Positions 39,035-48,594 of a stretch of 64,000 nucleotides of DNA are shown one piece after another. The position numbers were made by a program, and so were the translations under genes. The notes beneath the pieces were generated by a model that had not been told where the DNA came from, did not search any database, and was given only the letters and a program-made list of their open reading frames with translations. Source of the DNA: Clostridium sp. CCUG 7971 (lineage in GTDB: Bacteria; Bacillota; Clostridia; Peptostreptococcales; Peptostreptococcaceae); assembly GCF_017590215.1 (NCBI RefSeq), contig NZ_JAFFPK010000006.1, positions 1 through 64,000 on the forward strand, given 5' to 3'. Within the stretch, counting starts at the first letter, position 1. Every line of letters starts with the position of its first letter.

Positions 39035-40699
39035 ATGTCAAATGAAACTAATTCATCTAACTTTATAAAAAACATTATTATAAATGATTTAGAAACTAAA
39101 AAACATGATAGTATCATAACTCGTTTCCCACCGGAACCAAATGGATACTTACATATAGGACATGCAAAGAGTATTTGTCTTAACTTCGGTCTTGCTAATG
39201 AATTTAACGGAAAAGTTAATTTAAGATTCGATGATACAAACCCAGTTAAAGAAGATGTAGAATATGTAAATTCTATAAAAGAAGATGTTCAGTGGTTAGG
39301 CTTTGATTGGAATAACTTATATTTTGCATCTAACTACTTTGATGAAATGTATAAAAGATCATTACTTTTAATAAAAAAAGGAAAAGCTTACGTATGTGAT
39401 TTAACTCCAGATGAAATGAGAGAATACCGTGGAACTTTAACTCAACCCGGAAAAGAAAGTCCATATAGAAATAGATCTGTAGAAGAAAACTTAGAGCTAT
39501 TTGAAAAAATGAAAAATGGAGAATTTAAAGATGGCGAAAAAGTTTTAAGAGCTAAAATTGATATGTCGTCTCCAAACATTAACTTTAGAGATCCAATAAT
39601 ATATAGAATTTCTCACTCAACTCATCATAATACAGGTGATAAATGGTGTATATATCCAATGTATGCATTCGCTCATCCATTAGAAGATGCAATAGAAGGA
39701 ATAACTCATTCTTTATGTTCTTTAGAATTTGAAGATCAAAGACCACTTTATGATTGGTTTGTTTCTGAATGTGAAATGGAATCTACTCCAAGACAAATAG
39801 AATTTGCTAGACTTAATCTTACAAATACTGTTATGAGTAAAAGAAAATTAAAGCAACTTGTTGATGAAGGTGTTACTGATGGATGGGATGACCCACGTAT
39901 GCCTACAATAGCAGGTCTTAGACGTAGAGGATATACTTCTGAAGCTATACGTAAGTTCTGTGCTGAAATAGGTGTATCTAAAGCTGACTCAACTGTTGAC
40001 AGCCAAATGTTAGATTTCTTTGTAAGAGAAGATTTACAATCTAAAGCACCTCTTGCAATGGGAGTAGTAAAACCATTAAAGTTAATTATAACAAACTATC
40101 CTGAAGGTCAAACTGAAATGATAGAGTTAGAAAATAACGCTAAAGATGAAACTATGGGAACTAGAACAGTTCCATTTGGTAGAGAGTTATACATAGAGCA
40201 AGATGACTTTATGGAAGAGCCTGTAAAGAAATACTTCAGGTTATTCCCAGGAAATGAAGTACGTTTAAAAGGAGCTTACTTTGTAAAATGTAACGATGTT
40301 ATAAAAGATGAAAATGGGAATGTAGTTGAAATTCACTGTACTTACGACCCTGAAACTAAGAGTGGTTCAGGATTTACAGGTCGTAAGGTAAAAGCAACAA
40401 TTCACTGGGTTGAAGCTAATAGTGCGGTTCCTTGTGAATTTAGATTATTCGAACCTTTAATACTAGATGATGCTCCTGAAAATGAAGGTAAGCACTTCTT
40501 AGAACAAATAAATCCAACTTCAATAGAAGTATTACAAGGATTTGCAGAATCAACTCAACTTGAAACTGCAAAGGCTTTTGATAAATTCCAATTTGTAAGA
40601 AATGGATTCTTCAGTGTAGATAACAAATATACTACTGATAAAAAGCTAGTATTTAATAGAGTCGTACCTTTAAAGAGTTCTTTTAAACCTGGCAAATAA
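39035..40699 (+). CDS. glnS: Glutaminyl-tRNA synthetase
   Basis: 554 residues. Class I signature HIGH at 40-43 ([10 protein letters not shown]) and the KMSKS-equivalent VMSKRKL; family blocks [30 protein letters not shown] and the C-terminal anticodon-binding beta-barrels (about 340-550). It charges tRNA-Gln directly; many clostridia instead use GatCAB, some have both. Start after GAGAGG. Confidence 0.97.
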   Translation: MSNETNSSNFIKNIIINDLETKKHDSIITRFPPEPNGYLHIGHAKSICLNFGLANEFNGKVNLRFDDTNPVKEDVEYVNSIKEDVQWLGFDWNNLYFASNYFDEMYKRSLLLIKKGKAYVCDLTPDEMREYRGTLTQPGKESPYRNRSVEENLELFEKMKNGEFKDGEKVLRAKIDMSSPNINFRDPIIYRISHSTHHNTGDKWCIYPMYAFAHPLEDAIEGITHSLCSLEFEDQRPLYDWFVSECEMESTPRQIEFARLNLTNTVMSKRKLKQLVDEGVTDGWDDPRMPTIAGLRRRGYTSEAIRKFCAEIGVSKADSTVDSQMLDFFVREDLQSKAPLAMGVVKPLKLIITNYPEGQTEMIELENNAKDETMGTRTVPFGRELYIEQDDFMEEPVKKYFRLFPGNEVRLKGAYFVKCNDVIKDENGNVVEIHCTYDPETKSGSGFTGRKVKATIHWVEANSAVPCEFRLFEPLILDDAPENEGKHFLEQINPTSIEVLQGFAESTQLETAKAFDKFQFVRNGFFSVDNKYTTDKKLVFNRVVPLKSSFKPGK

Positions 40700-40722
40700 A
40701 ACTTAATTATCATTATAAATAA

Positions 40723-40753
40723 ATAGAGAACAATAATTATTGTTCTCTATTCT
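40723..40753. terminator. Bidirectional terminator, glnS / lipid kinase
   Basis: AGAGAACAATAATTATTGTTCTCT, a perfect palindrome with flanking A/T runs between convergent stops. Confidence 0.78.
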
Positions 40754-41640
40754 TTAACAAATCCTAATATTTCTATGCCATCTTTAATACATTCAATATC
40801 AAGTGGAAAATCCGGCCCTTTTTCTCCATCTATATCTGTTATTAAGCCATCTTCACACTCAATAGTTAATTTTTTTGTTTTAAAATATAATAGCTCATTT
40901 TCATTTAAGTGATCTAAGTGCTCTCCTCTTAGAACGCTTATTAAAACTGGAATAGATTTTGGAATAGGCATACCTTTAAAAATTATAACATCTAAATATC
41001 CATCATCTATTTCTGCCTTATAAGCTAGATTTATATTTCCTGCTGTTTTTCCATTAAAAATTAGCATCAGATACATATCTCCATTATAGCTTAATTCCTC
41101 AGAATGTACTTTTATATTAAATTTTCTCAAGTAAAGTGCTTCTTCTATACCTTTTATATAGTATGATACTTTTCCTATGTAATTTTTTAAATCTTGATTT
41201 ATTCTTTGAGACACATCAGTAAACATTCCTGCACTTGCCACATTTATAAAATATTTATCATTTATTTTACCTATATCTATTTTTTTAGGTTTGGATTTTA
41301 TAATATTTTCTATAGCTTCTTTAATATTATTTGGAATTTTAAGCGCATTTGCAAAATCATTAGCTGTACCAGTTGGTAATATTCCTATAGGTAAATTTAT
41401 ATTACATTCTTTAATAGCATTTAATACCATATCTATAGTACCATCCCCACCGGCTAATAATAAATGGTCGTAAGTATCATCCATTTCATCAAATGCTTTA
41501 CTTATAGGTTCTTCTATATTTAATCTATAGGGCATAAGTAGATAATTATTTTCTTGATATACTTTTATAATATCATCTAATTGATTATTAATCCTTTTCT
41601 CTCCTGAATTTGGGTTATATATTAGTTTTACTTTTTTCAT
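40747..41640 (-). CDS. Diacylglycerol/lipid kinase (YegS/BmrU family)
   Basis: 297 residues. DAGK catalytic signature: KLIYNPNSGEK, LLAGGDGTIDMVLNAI, LPIGILPTGTANDFANAL; C-terminal domain with DIDGEKGPDFPL. Likely phosphorylates diacylglycerol or another lipid at the inner face of the membrane. Start after AAGGAGG; single gene. Confidence 0.92.
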   Translation of the reverse strand: MKKVKLIYNPNSGEKRINNQLDDIIKVYQENNYLLMPYRLNIEEPISKAFDEMDDTYDHLLLAGGDGTIDMVLNAIKECNINLPIGILPTGTANDFANALKIPNNIKEAIENIIKSKPKKIDIGKINDKYFINVASAGMFTDVSQRINQDLKNYIGKVSYYIKGIEEALYLRKFNIKVHSEELSYNGDMYLMLIFNGKTAGNINLAYKAEIDDGYLDVIIFKGMPIPKSIPVLISVLRGEHLDHLNENELLYFKTKKLTIECEDGLITDIDGEKGPDFPLDIECIKDGIEILGFVKE

Positions 41641-41752
41641 TTTTCCTCCTTACGTTAATATAGCAAAGCATTTATATATTATATTAATATTATTTAAGTT
41701 TTATTTATTATAATATACAATGGCTAAATGCATACACAAGGACTCTTTGTTA

Positions 41753-42394
41753 TTAATATCCAAAACTTTCATTTAGGAATATTACATGTATTCTATTAGC
41801 GGTTCTTTGCTTTTTTATAATAGCATATTCACAGCATATTCTCTCTGGACTTGAACAATCCATACAATGTCCAACTGTCTTACAAGGTGTTTTGGTACCT
41901 ATCCTTTTTGCATTTGCTGGCGCACTGATTTCTTCATTTCTTCTTATAGCATCATCTATGTCTTTTACTATTTTATTTACTCCTGCTATTACTATCACTT
42001 TTTCTGGACCATAAAGCATTGCTGCTATTCTATTTCCATTTCCATCAACATTATAAAGTTCTCCATTTTCAGTAATTGCATTTGTACTAGTGAAATATGC
42101 ATCTGCTGAGAATGTTTTTCTATACATTTCTTTTAAATCTTTAGCTGTAAGACCTTCTTCATATCTGTCTAAAAATTCATACTTTCCATCTCTTAAAAAA
42201 TCTATGATTCCTGTTTCAAATAAACTCATAGATCCACCACATCCTATTAAATCCCCATCATTAAGTAATTCTTGTATTTTATCTAAAAGTTCGTCTTTGT
42301 TGTTAACTAAATATCCATTCATATTATTACGTTCTAAAGCTTTTATAGTTCTTTCTATCTTTTTTTCATTAACCCATACTACATTTTGATCCAT
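41753..42394 (-). CDS. LUD-domain protein (lactate utilisation LutC/YkgG-like)
   Basis: 213 residues with an LUD (DUF162) domain: GDLIGCGGSMSLFETGIID, ADAYFTSTNAITENGELYNVDGNGNR, VIVIAGVNKIVKD. The C-terminal region has a cluster of Cys (CKTVGHCMDCSSPERICCEY), suggesting metal or Fe-S binding. LutA and LutB are absent nearby, so a role in lactate oxidation is not supported; this standalone type is common in anaerobes and its reaction is unknown. Confidence 0.82.
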   Translation of the reverse strand: MDQNVVWVNEKKIERTIKALERNNMNGYLVNNKDELLDKIQELLNDGDLIGCGGSMSLFETGIIDFLRDGKYEFLDRYEEGLTAKDLKEMYRKTFSADAYFTSTNAITENGELYNVDGNGNRIAAMLYGPEKVIVIAGVNKIVKDIDDAIRRNEEISAPANAKRIGTKTPCKTVGHCMDCSSPERICCEYAIIKKQRTANRIHVIFLNESFGY

Positions 42395-42494
42395 AATATC
42401 TTTCCCTTCTAAAACAATTAATATTTAATAAATTTTGTATATACTTCCATTTTAACATACTTCTTTTACTGTATAGTTATATATTTTAATTTTA

Positions 42495-42537
42495 AATAAA
42501 AAAGCACTAGTATTAACTAGTGCTCTTTTGGGAGGTT
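42495..42537 (-). terminator. Terminator of the 44-residue gene
   Basis: AGAGCACTAGT TAAT ACTAGTGC TTTTTTATTT on the minus strand, 30 bases after the small gene's stop. Confidence 0.85.
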
Positions 42538-42565
42538 AAATTAAAATAATTGTGAAGTTTTTTGA

Positions 42566-42700
42566 CTATTTATTATCTAAGATAGTTCTAGTCGTATCTA
42601 TATCTTTCGCCATACATCTTTGGCTGTTAATTCTCTCATTTACTAATAAGTAATTTGATATTCCTTTTAAAGTTTTTGCTATTTTTCTTAATACTATCAT
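42566..42700 (-). CDS. Autonomous 44-residue basic protein
   Basis: ATG at 42700 follows AGGGAAAGAGG. The product is basic at its start (MIVLRKIAKTLKGISNYLLV) and contains ERINSQRCMAKDIDTTRTIL. No signal peptide; an amphipathic first helix is possible. It is flanked by its own promoter/operator (42753-42781) and its own terminator, which argues it is real although short. No family recognised; could also be the leftover N-terminus of a longer gene. Confidence 0.5.
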   Translation of the reverse strand: MIVLRKIAKTLKGISNYLLVNERINSQRCMAKDIDTTRTILDNK

Positions 42701-42752
42701 CTATTTTGCCTCTTTCCCTATTGATTATTTCTTCTTTATTTCCTATAAGTAT

Positions 42753-42781
42753 ATTGTATACAATGTACTGTATAAAGTCAA
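42753..42781 (-). promoter_or_regulatory. Sigma-A promoter overlapping a palindromic operator
   Basis: On the minus strand TTGACT (-35, 42776-42781), 17-base spacer, TACAAT (-10, 42753-42758). The -10 region overlaps the perfect 12-base palindrome ATTGTATACAAT (42753-42764), so a repressor could block the promoter. It points at the 44-residue gene 53 bases away. Confidence 0.7.
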
Positions 42782-42888
42782 CGACTAAATAATATTATTT
42801 TTTATGAAAATGTTTTTATTTTAAAATAATTATAATAATTAATACCACCTATATAATTTATATAAGTGGTATTAATTATTTTGTATTG

Positions 42889-43410
42889 TTATATATATTT
42901 TTCCATTCTTATATCACTTTGCCATTTTCCATTGTAATATACAAAATTTTCATTTTTTCCTATTTCTATATACCCCATTTTTTTATAAAAATTAATTGCT
43001 CTTTTGTTATATTCAAACACTCCTAATTCAATTCTTTGTTGATTAAGTTTTTTTGCTTTATTTTCTAAAAATTTCATTGCAATTTTTGATATTCCACTTC
43101 CATGATAACTAATGTCACCTATACATATTCCTATCCAACAAGATCTATTTATATTTTTTTTTAACATATTAAAATTAGTGTCTATGCTTATATACCCTAC
43201 TTTTTTATCATCAACGGATATAATGTATATGTATTTATATGGATTATAAACTATACTATCTATTAAATCCTTTGATGTTATATCTTTTATTTCCCCTTCT
43301 ATAAAATTAGGCCTAATTAAATACTTTATATCATATTGATTATCCCAATTTGCTATTAATTCAAAATCAGTAACATCTTTTTTATATAATCTTTTAAATT
43401 TACTTACCAT
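42889..43410 (-). CDS. GNAT-family N-acetyltransferase
   Basis: 173 residues. Acetyl-CoA-binding region SCWIGICIGDISYHGSGISKIAMKFLENKAK matches GNAT motif A (Q/RxxGxG/A degenerate as YHGSG), then RIELGVFEYNKRAINFYKKMGYIEIG, the motif B ending. RimJ/RimL-like. Substrate unknown. Start after GGAAGGG. Confidence 0.87.
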   Translation of the reverse strand: MVSKFKRLYKKDVTDFELIANWDNQYDIKYLIRPNFIEGEIKDITSKDLIDSIVYNPYKYIYIISVDDKKVGYISIDTNFNMLKKNINRSCWIGICIGDISYHGSGISKIAMKFLENKAKKLNQQRIELGVFEYNKRAINFYKKMGYIEIGKNENFVYYNGKWQSDIRMEKYI

Positions 43411-43461
43411 ATAATTACCCTTCCCATAAAAGTTACTTACTTAGCTTTATTTAAAATTGTA

Positions 43462-43505
43462 TCACAAAAGCCTTTAGATTTTTACAATCTAAAGGCTTTT
43501 GTTTT
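43462..43505. terminator. Terminator of the 185-residue membrane protein gene
   Basis: AAAAGCCTTTAGATT / AATCTAAAGGCTTTTGTTTT, strong stem with T-tails on both strands. Confidence 0.85.
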
Positions 43506-43510
43506 GAAAT

Positions 43511-44068
43511 TTATTTTTCACTATCATTTTTTAATTCAACTTGCTTTTTTATTATACTTAATTGTCTTTTAGTTTCATCTATTTTATATTGTATTGCATC
43601 GAGCTTTGACTGTATAGACATTTTATCTTTTTCTGTTTCAGCATTTTCCATTAATTCTTTTGTTTGGATTTGTAATTTTTCTAACATATCAATTTTTTTA
43701 TTCATTTTATTGTATACAATATCTGGATTTTTATATAAATTTTCCTTTTTATTATCAAAAAAGCATATCATTTTATACCATATAAAACTTATAAATATAT
43801 TTACAATTAAGTCCAATATCATTAAATTCATTTTCTTTGTAATGACTATAGCTACTAAAAATGAAACTAAATTAAACAAAAATAAATTATTTAATATCTT
43901 TTTATTTTCTTTTTCTTTAGATACATCCTTATATCTCATAAACTTATATGGTATAACTATAGTTATTATAGGTGCCAAAAAAGCCACATTTGCCTCTAAA
44001 GCTGCAAATACTACACTAAAAACTATTAGAAGACGTGTTGCTCTACTTACTGCATATGACTCTACCAT
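43511..44068 (-). CDS. Membrane protein with C-terminal coiled coil, unknown function
   Basis: 185 residues. About four N-terminal membrane segments (to ~110), then a lysine-rich cytoplasmic part that is predicted coiled coil (MNKKIDMLEKLQIQTKEL...LDAIQYKIDETKRQLS). Not recognised. Start after AAAGGAGA; monocistronic. Confidence 0.68.
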   Translation of the reverse strand: MVESYAVSRATRLLIVFSVVFAALEANVAFLAPIITIVIPYKFMRYKDVSKEKENKKILNNLFLFNLVSFLVAIVITKKMNLMILDLIVNIFISFIWYKMICFFDNKKENLYKNPDIVYNKMNKKIDMLEKLQIQTKELMENAETEKDKMSIQSKLDAIQYKIDETKRQLSIIKKQVELKNDSEK

Positions 44069-44185
44069 TATAACAATCTCCTTTAGTCAAACTGTTGATT
44101 TTTCAATACTTTGTAAATAATATCATACTATATCTTAAATAAATATTCAAGCTTATTTTCCAGTAATAAACATACCTTTATATAA

Positions 44186-44220
44186 TAAAAAGATATGTTT
44201 ACAAACATACCTTTTTATTA
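44186..44220 (-). terminator. Terminator of the 58-residue gene
   Basis: AAAAAGGTATGTTTGTAAACATATCTTTTTATT on the minus strand, just after the small gene. Confidence 0.8.
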
Positions 44221-44225
44221 TATAT

Positions 44226-44402
44226 CTATTTGTTATTTTGGCCTTTGTTAAAATTATTTTGATACATTTCTGGTGCTTTCTTATTAGTAGAAGTCCATTG
44301 GTTATTATTTTCATCTTTTTCTTTGACTCCTGCTTTGCTAGTCAGTGTAGTATTAGCTCCTGCCCATTGATTGTTACTTTCGCATTTACTTTCTTTCTTC
44401 AT
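44226..44402 (-). CDS. Small Asn/Lys-rich protein with internal repeat
   Basis: 58 residues after a CGAGGTGAT site. Two related units are visible: ESNNQWAGANTTLTSKA and ENNNQWTSTNKKAPEM. Soluble and lacking hydrophobic stretches, resembling small sporulation or stress proteins in composition, but I know no family. Own terminator follows. Too short for many gene finders. Confidence 0.65.
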   Translation of the reverse strand: MKKESKCESNNQWAGANTTLTSKAGVKEKDENNNQWTSTNKKAPEMYQNNFNKGQNNK

Positions 44403-44456
44403 AACATATCACCTCGAAATAATATTTTATAATTATTTTAACCAAGTATATATTTT

Positions 44457-45326
44457 TTATTTAGATAAGATTTCAATGCCATCTTCAGTTACTAATATCA
44501 TATGCTCCCATTGAGCAGATAGTTTCCCATCATCTGTATATGCAGTCCATTCATTTTCTGCATCTATGTAAAGCTCGTAGTCTCCTTGATTTATCATAGG
44601 CTCTATAGTAAATATCATTCCAGGTACTAAAATCATACCTTCATCTTTTTTTCCTACATGAAATACAAATGGGTCTTCATGAAATTGTAGCCCTATCCCA
44701 TGACCTCCAAAGTCTCTTACTACTGAGTATCCATTTTTTTCAGCGTGCTCTTGTATAGCTGCTCCTATAGCTCCTAGATGCCCCCAAGGCTTAACAGCTT
44801 CTATTCCTTTATATAAACATTCTTTAGTTATTTCAACTAATTTCTTAGCTTCTTCACTTACATTTCCTATCATAAACATTCTAGATGCATCTGAATAGTA
44901 TCCATTGTATATTGTTGATACATCTACATTTATTATATCTCCATCTTTAAGAACTACATCTTTACTTGGTATACCATGACATATTTGAGAGTTTATTGAT
45001 GTACATAAGCTCTTTGGAAATCCGCCATATCCAAGTGGTGCTGGTATTGCACCTTGAGATATTGTAAAGTCATGTACTATTTTATCAATATCATCAGTAG
45101 TCATACCTTCTTTTATTTCTTTTGCTACTAAATCTAATACTGCATTGTTTATTTTTGCACTTTCTTTTATTTTTTCTATTTGATCTTTCGTTTTTATAAT
45201 ATCATGACTTGGAACTATGTATCCTTTTCCTTTTAATGTTTTTAATTTTTCATCAAATTCCATGTGGCATTTTTTATATTTTGCATTACTACCACACCAG
45301 CATTCATCATTTCTATTTAATTTCAT
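44457..45326 (-). CDS. map: Methionine aminopeptidase with N-terminal SEC-C motif
   Basis: 289 residues. The first ~25 residues are a SEC-C zinc motif (ECWCGSNAKYKKCH); the type I MetAP domain follows (about 40-289) with GYGGFPKSLCTSIN, DGDIINVDVSTIY (metal Asp), GHGIGLQFHEDP (His), FTIEPMI (Glu) and QWEHMIL (Glu). Removes initiator methionine from new proteins. This SEC-C version is common in clostridia; a second, ribosomal-operon Map may exist elsewhere. Start after AAGGAGA. Confidence 0.95.
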   Translation of the reverse strand: MKLNRNDECWCGSNAKYKKCHMEFDEKLKTLKGKGYIVPSHDIIKTKDQIEKIKESAKINNAVLDLVAKEIKEGMTTDDIDKIVHDFTISQGAIPAPLGYGGFPKSLCTSINSQICHGIPSKDVVLKDGDIINVDVSTIYNGYYSDASRMFMIGNVSEEAKKLVEITKECLYKGIEAVKPWGHLGAIGAAIQEHAEKNGYSVVRDFGGHGIGLQFHEDPFVFHVGKKDEGMILVPGMIFTIEPMINQGDYELYIDAENEWTAYTDDGKLSAQWEHMILVTEDGIEILSK

Positions 45327-45482
45327 TTTAGCATCTCCTTACTATATAAAGTATATAATCATATTGAAATATAAATATATACTGTAATTTATATTTTTAA
45401 CATTTATTTTAAAATAAATTTATATGTTATAATCTACTATACCATTTTAAATTAATATAAGTAACTATTTTTTTAAATTATA

Positions 45483-45537
45483 TAAAAAAACTCCTTAAAG
45501 CAATATTATTTAAATTATTACTTTAAGGAGCTTTTTA
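45483..45537 (-). terminator. Terminator of the surface phosphodiesterase gene
   Basis: AAAAAGCTCCTTAAAGTAATAATTTAAATAATA... / ...CTTTAAGGAGTTTTTTT on the minus strand, about 15 bases after the stop. Confidence 0.83.
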
Positions 45538-45551
45538 AATTTTATAATTAA

Positions 45552-47924
45552 CTATTTTCTTTTTCTCTTAATTGAAGTTACTGCTAACCCAGTAGCTGCA
45601 GCGCCTCCTAATACTACATATCCGATTATACTAGTATCTCCTGTTTTAGGATTATCTGTATTATTTGTTGTAGAATTATTATTTGAACCTGGTTTATTAG
45701 TTTCAGGCTTATTAGTTCCTGGTTTATTTTCTTCTGGTTTTTCATTAGTTCCCGGAACTACATATGATAAATCATAACTATACTTAACTAATTTATCTCC
45801 TATATTTTCTCCCGCTTTTATTTGAGGATGTGTACCTAAATATTTAGCGCCATTTTCATGAGATGTAAATATCACTTTAGCATCTGTATCAACAGATTTA
45901 AATTTCCAGTTACTATCTACTGTTGGTTCTAATTTGCCAGCAGCTTCTATATAATCAGCTACTGCTTGTCTATTTTCATAAGTTCCACTATATACTATTT
46001 CTTGTTTTCCATTCCATGGGAATCCATTTCCACCAGCTCTATAATTATTAGTAGCTATTAAGAAATCTTGTTCTAAGTTTATAGGTTTTCCGTTGTAAGT
46101 TAAGTTCACTATTCTTTGTGAATTAGCATTTATTACATTTCCATCTTTATCATACTTTGGCTTTTGAGTTACATCTATTTCATAATTAACTCCATCTATT
46201 ACGTCAAAGTTAAAAGTAGGGAAATCTCTATTTATTAAATCTTGTTCTTCTTTAGAGTTAGTATCTATTGTATTAAACATTACTGCACTTAGTTCTAACC
46301 ACTCTTTTATATCTTTACCTTTTAACTTTATAACAGTTAAAGTATTATCGTATTTATATAAGTTAGAAAGATCTTTTAATGCAAGCCCTCCTGCTTTTAT
46401 ATCAACATAATTTCCTGCACTACTTCCTGCTTTAAATGGTGCTCCTGCTGATAATAATGGTAAATCTTTATATTTAACTAAAGATTCTTCTCCATCTTTT
46501 ATGCTTTTTTCAACAAATTTTCTTTGAGCATCAGTTACTATTTGTACAGATGCATCATCAGCTACTAGTGTAAAGAAACTATTTAAATCTTTAGTTATTT
46601 CTCCAGATGGAGTATTTACATAGTTTTCTGTTGCATCGTGGTACTCTTTAACTTTTTGAACCAAAACCTCATCATTAGGTACATCTTTAACACTTACAGT
46701 ATCTATCTTTGATTTATCATCGTTTATTTTGTATTCTATCTTACCATTATTTTCCTCTAAATCTATTTTAAGCTCCGCTACCCCTAATTCTCTACCATTG
46801 TTTAATGGTTGTATATATTGAACTATATCACCATTTGATTTTTTAACTTCTTTTTTAAATGATCTATGAACATGTCCACCTATTACTAAATCTACACCTT
46901 CAACATTAGCTATATCATATCCAGCATTTTCTTTATTTTTTACATTAGGAGTATTTTCATCTCCATATCCTGTATGAGCAAGTACTAATACTATATCAGC
47001 ACCCTCAGCTTTCATTTGAGGAACATATTTTTTAACACTTTCAGTCATATCATTAACATTTATTTTTCCCCTTAATAATAATGCATCCCAATTCATTACT
47101 TGAGGAGGAACAACACCTGTTATACCTATTTTAAGTGTTCTTTCTTCTCCATTTGAATCTATTACTTTTTCTTCTACTATTTTATATGGATTAAATACAG
47201 GCTTTCCAGTTTTAGCATCATTTACATTTGCACAAACTGTAGCCATGCTCTGATTATCATTTGTTATTTGCTTTATAAAATCTAAACCATAGTTAAGTTC
47301 GTGATTACCTATAGTTGTAGCATCAAATCCAACTTCTTCTAACGCTTTATATACCGGGTATTGAGTGCCTGGCTTAACAGGCTTTTTCTTAGCAAAGAAG
47401 TTAGCTAAAGGAGTTCCTTCTATCGTATCTCCATTATCTACTACTAAGGTATTATCTATTTTTTTATCATCTTTTTTCTTATCTACTTTTTCTTTATATT
47501 GATTTATAAGAGTTGAAACTTTTACTAAACCAGAGTTATTAGTTGTTCCTCCTGTGTAGTAATCATAATTCATTAAATTTGCATGTAAATCACTTATAGC
47601 CATTATAGAAAAGTCTACTGATGCCTTCTTTTTTACATCTTTTGTTTCTTCTTTATTTACTTCATTTTTGCTTTCCTCTGAAGCTTCTGGCTTAGCTTCA
47701 TTTGTTACCACTTCTTCTGCATTTTCCTTATTAGATTCTTCTTTTGAAGTTTCTCCAACCTCTTCACTTGAAGTATCACTATTTTCTACTTTTTCAATGG
47801 TTTGTTGTGTTTCACTTAATTGGTTAATTACATTTTCAATCGCAAATATAGGTTGTATGTTTTGACCAATTATTGTTGCTGCAATAGCAAGTGCTGCTAT
47901 TTTCTTTCCATTTTTTTTAATCAT
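45552..47924 (-). CDS. Sortase-anchored 2',3'-cyclic nucleotide phosphodiesterase / 5'-nucleotidase
   Basis: 790 residues from MIKKNGKK, chosen by the AAGGGAG site. Signal peptide (about 1-32), Glu/Ser-rich linker, calcineurin-like domain (about 95-340: ISDLHANLMNYDYYTGG, DNGDTIEGTP, GNHELNYGLDF, HTGYG, GGHVHR), then the 5_nucleotid_C domain (about 410-650). The DLHxNLxxYDYY start is typical of CpdB-type enzymes. The end has Pro/Asn-rich repeats (KPGTNKPETNKP), then NPKTG, a hydrophobic segment and KRKRK: a cell-wall sorting signal with NPKTG instead of LPXTG. Likely degrades extracellular nucleotides. Confidence 0.9.
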   Translation of the reverse strand: MIKKNGKKIAALAIAATIIGQNIQPIFAIENVINQLSETQQTIEKVENSDTSSEEVGETSKEESNKENAEEVVTNEAKPEASEESKNEVNKEETKDVKKKASVDFSIMAISDLHANLMNYDYYTGGTTNNSGLVKVSTLINQYKEKVDKKKDDKKIDNTLVVDNGDTIEGTPLANFFAKKKPVKPGTQYPVYKALEEVGFDATTIGNHELNYGLDFIKQITNDNQSMATVCANVNDAKTGKPVFNPYKIVEEKVIDSNGEERTLKIGITGVVPPQVMNWDALLLRGKINVNDMTESVKKYVPQMKAEGADIVLVLAHTGYGDENTPNVKNKENAGYDIANVEGVDLVIGGHVHRSFKKEVKKSNGDIVQYIQPLNNGRELGVAELKIDLEENNGKIEYKINDDKSKIDTVSVKDVPNDEVLVQKVKEYHDATENYVNTPSGEITKDLNSFFTLVADDASVQIVTDAQRKFVEKSIKDGEESLVKYKDLPLLSAGAPFKAGSSAGNYVDIKAGGLALKDLSNLYKYDNTLTVIKLKGKDIKEWLELSAVMFNTIDTNSKEEQDLINRDFPTFNFDVIDGVNYEIDVTQKPKYDKDGNVINANSQRIVNLTYNGKPINLEQDFLIATNNYRAGGNGFPWNGKQEIVYSGTYENRQAVADYIEAAGKLEPTVDSNWKFKSVDTDAKVIFTSHENGAKYLGTHPQIKAGENIGDKLVKYSYDLSYVVPGTNEKPEENKPGTNKPETNKPGSNNNSTTNNTDNPKTGDTSIIGYVVLGGAAATGLAVTSIKRKRK

Positions 47925-48147
47925 ATAATTCTCCCTTAAATAATATTTAAACACGTATTTAATTTAATGTTTTTAAATTATATTTCGTGTTCCCTCATAT
48001 TTATCATTAATTATATCATAATCATTTTAAATTAAAAGTATTTTTTCGTTTTAAATCGACTTTTTTTATTTTATCTATTATAAAACTTTATTTTTATTAG
48101 GCATATATGTATTTTAATTATCTTTGTATAATTAAATTTTTTTATTA

Positions 48148-48197
48148 GTAAGATATAAAATGCGTATAACTTTATGTCATACGCATTTTATATCTTA
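48148..48197. terminator. Long hairpin after the Cys-rich gene
   Basis: TAAGATATAAAATGCGTATAAC and its near-exact complement flank a 5-base loop, 22-base arms. Probably terminates the minus-strand gene, but it is symmetrical. Confidence 0.65.
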
Positions 48198-48210
48198 ACT
48201 CTAATTATTA

Positions 48211-48459
48211 TTAAATAAAAAGTAAAAATACTAGCCACCATAATGAATTTATTTTGCAACAACCAGGTCTTCTTTTTTTGCATACACATGGGCTATTATT
48301 TGAATAATTAAGCCCATGATTATAACAATTATAGCAACAATTATTACAAAATTCATTATGATTAAGCTTGCATTTAGATCTATTTCGTCTGCTACGATAT
48401 TTTAAAGATGGTTGTTTTTTATAATTATATGAAATATTATTTTTTGAATTATTATTCAT
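48211..48459 (-). CDS. Small Cys/Asn-rich protein with hydrophobic tail
   Basis: 82 residues from MNNNSKNN after AAAAGGAG. The centre is basic (KYRSRRNRSKC) and then has about ten cysteines in a 45-residue stretch, including CNNCCYNCYNH, CVCKK and GCC; the last ~12 residues are hydrophobic (LWWLVFLLFI). Spore-coat or metal-binding proteins look like this, but no family is recognised. Confidence 0.6.
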   Translation of the reverse strand: MNNNSKNNISYNYKKQPSLKYRSRRNRSKCKLNHNEFCNNCCYNCYNHGLNYSNNSPCVCKKRRPGCCKINSLWWLVFLLFI

Positions 48460-48594
48460 TGTCAAAAACTCCTTTTTTTATACATACTATGAAAAATAAA
48501 TACATTTGTTTCCTTTTTGATTCTTGTAAAATAAGCTATATTGTTGTAATAATTTAATATATAATAAAAATATATACTTTTAAGGGGGAATTTT

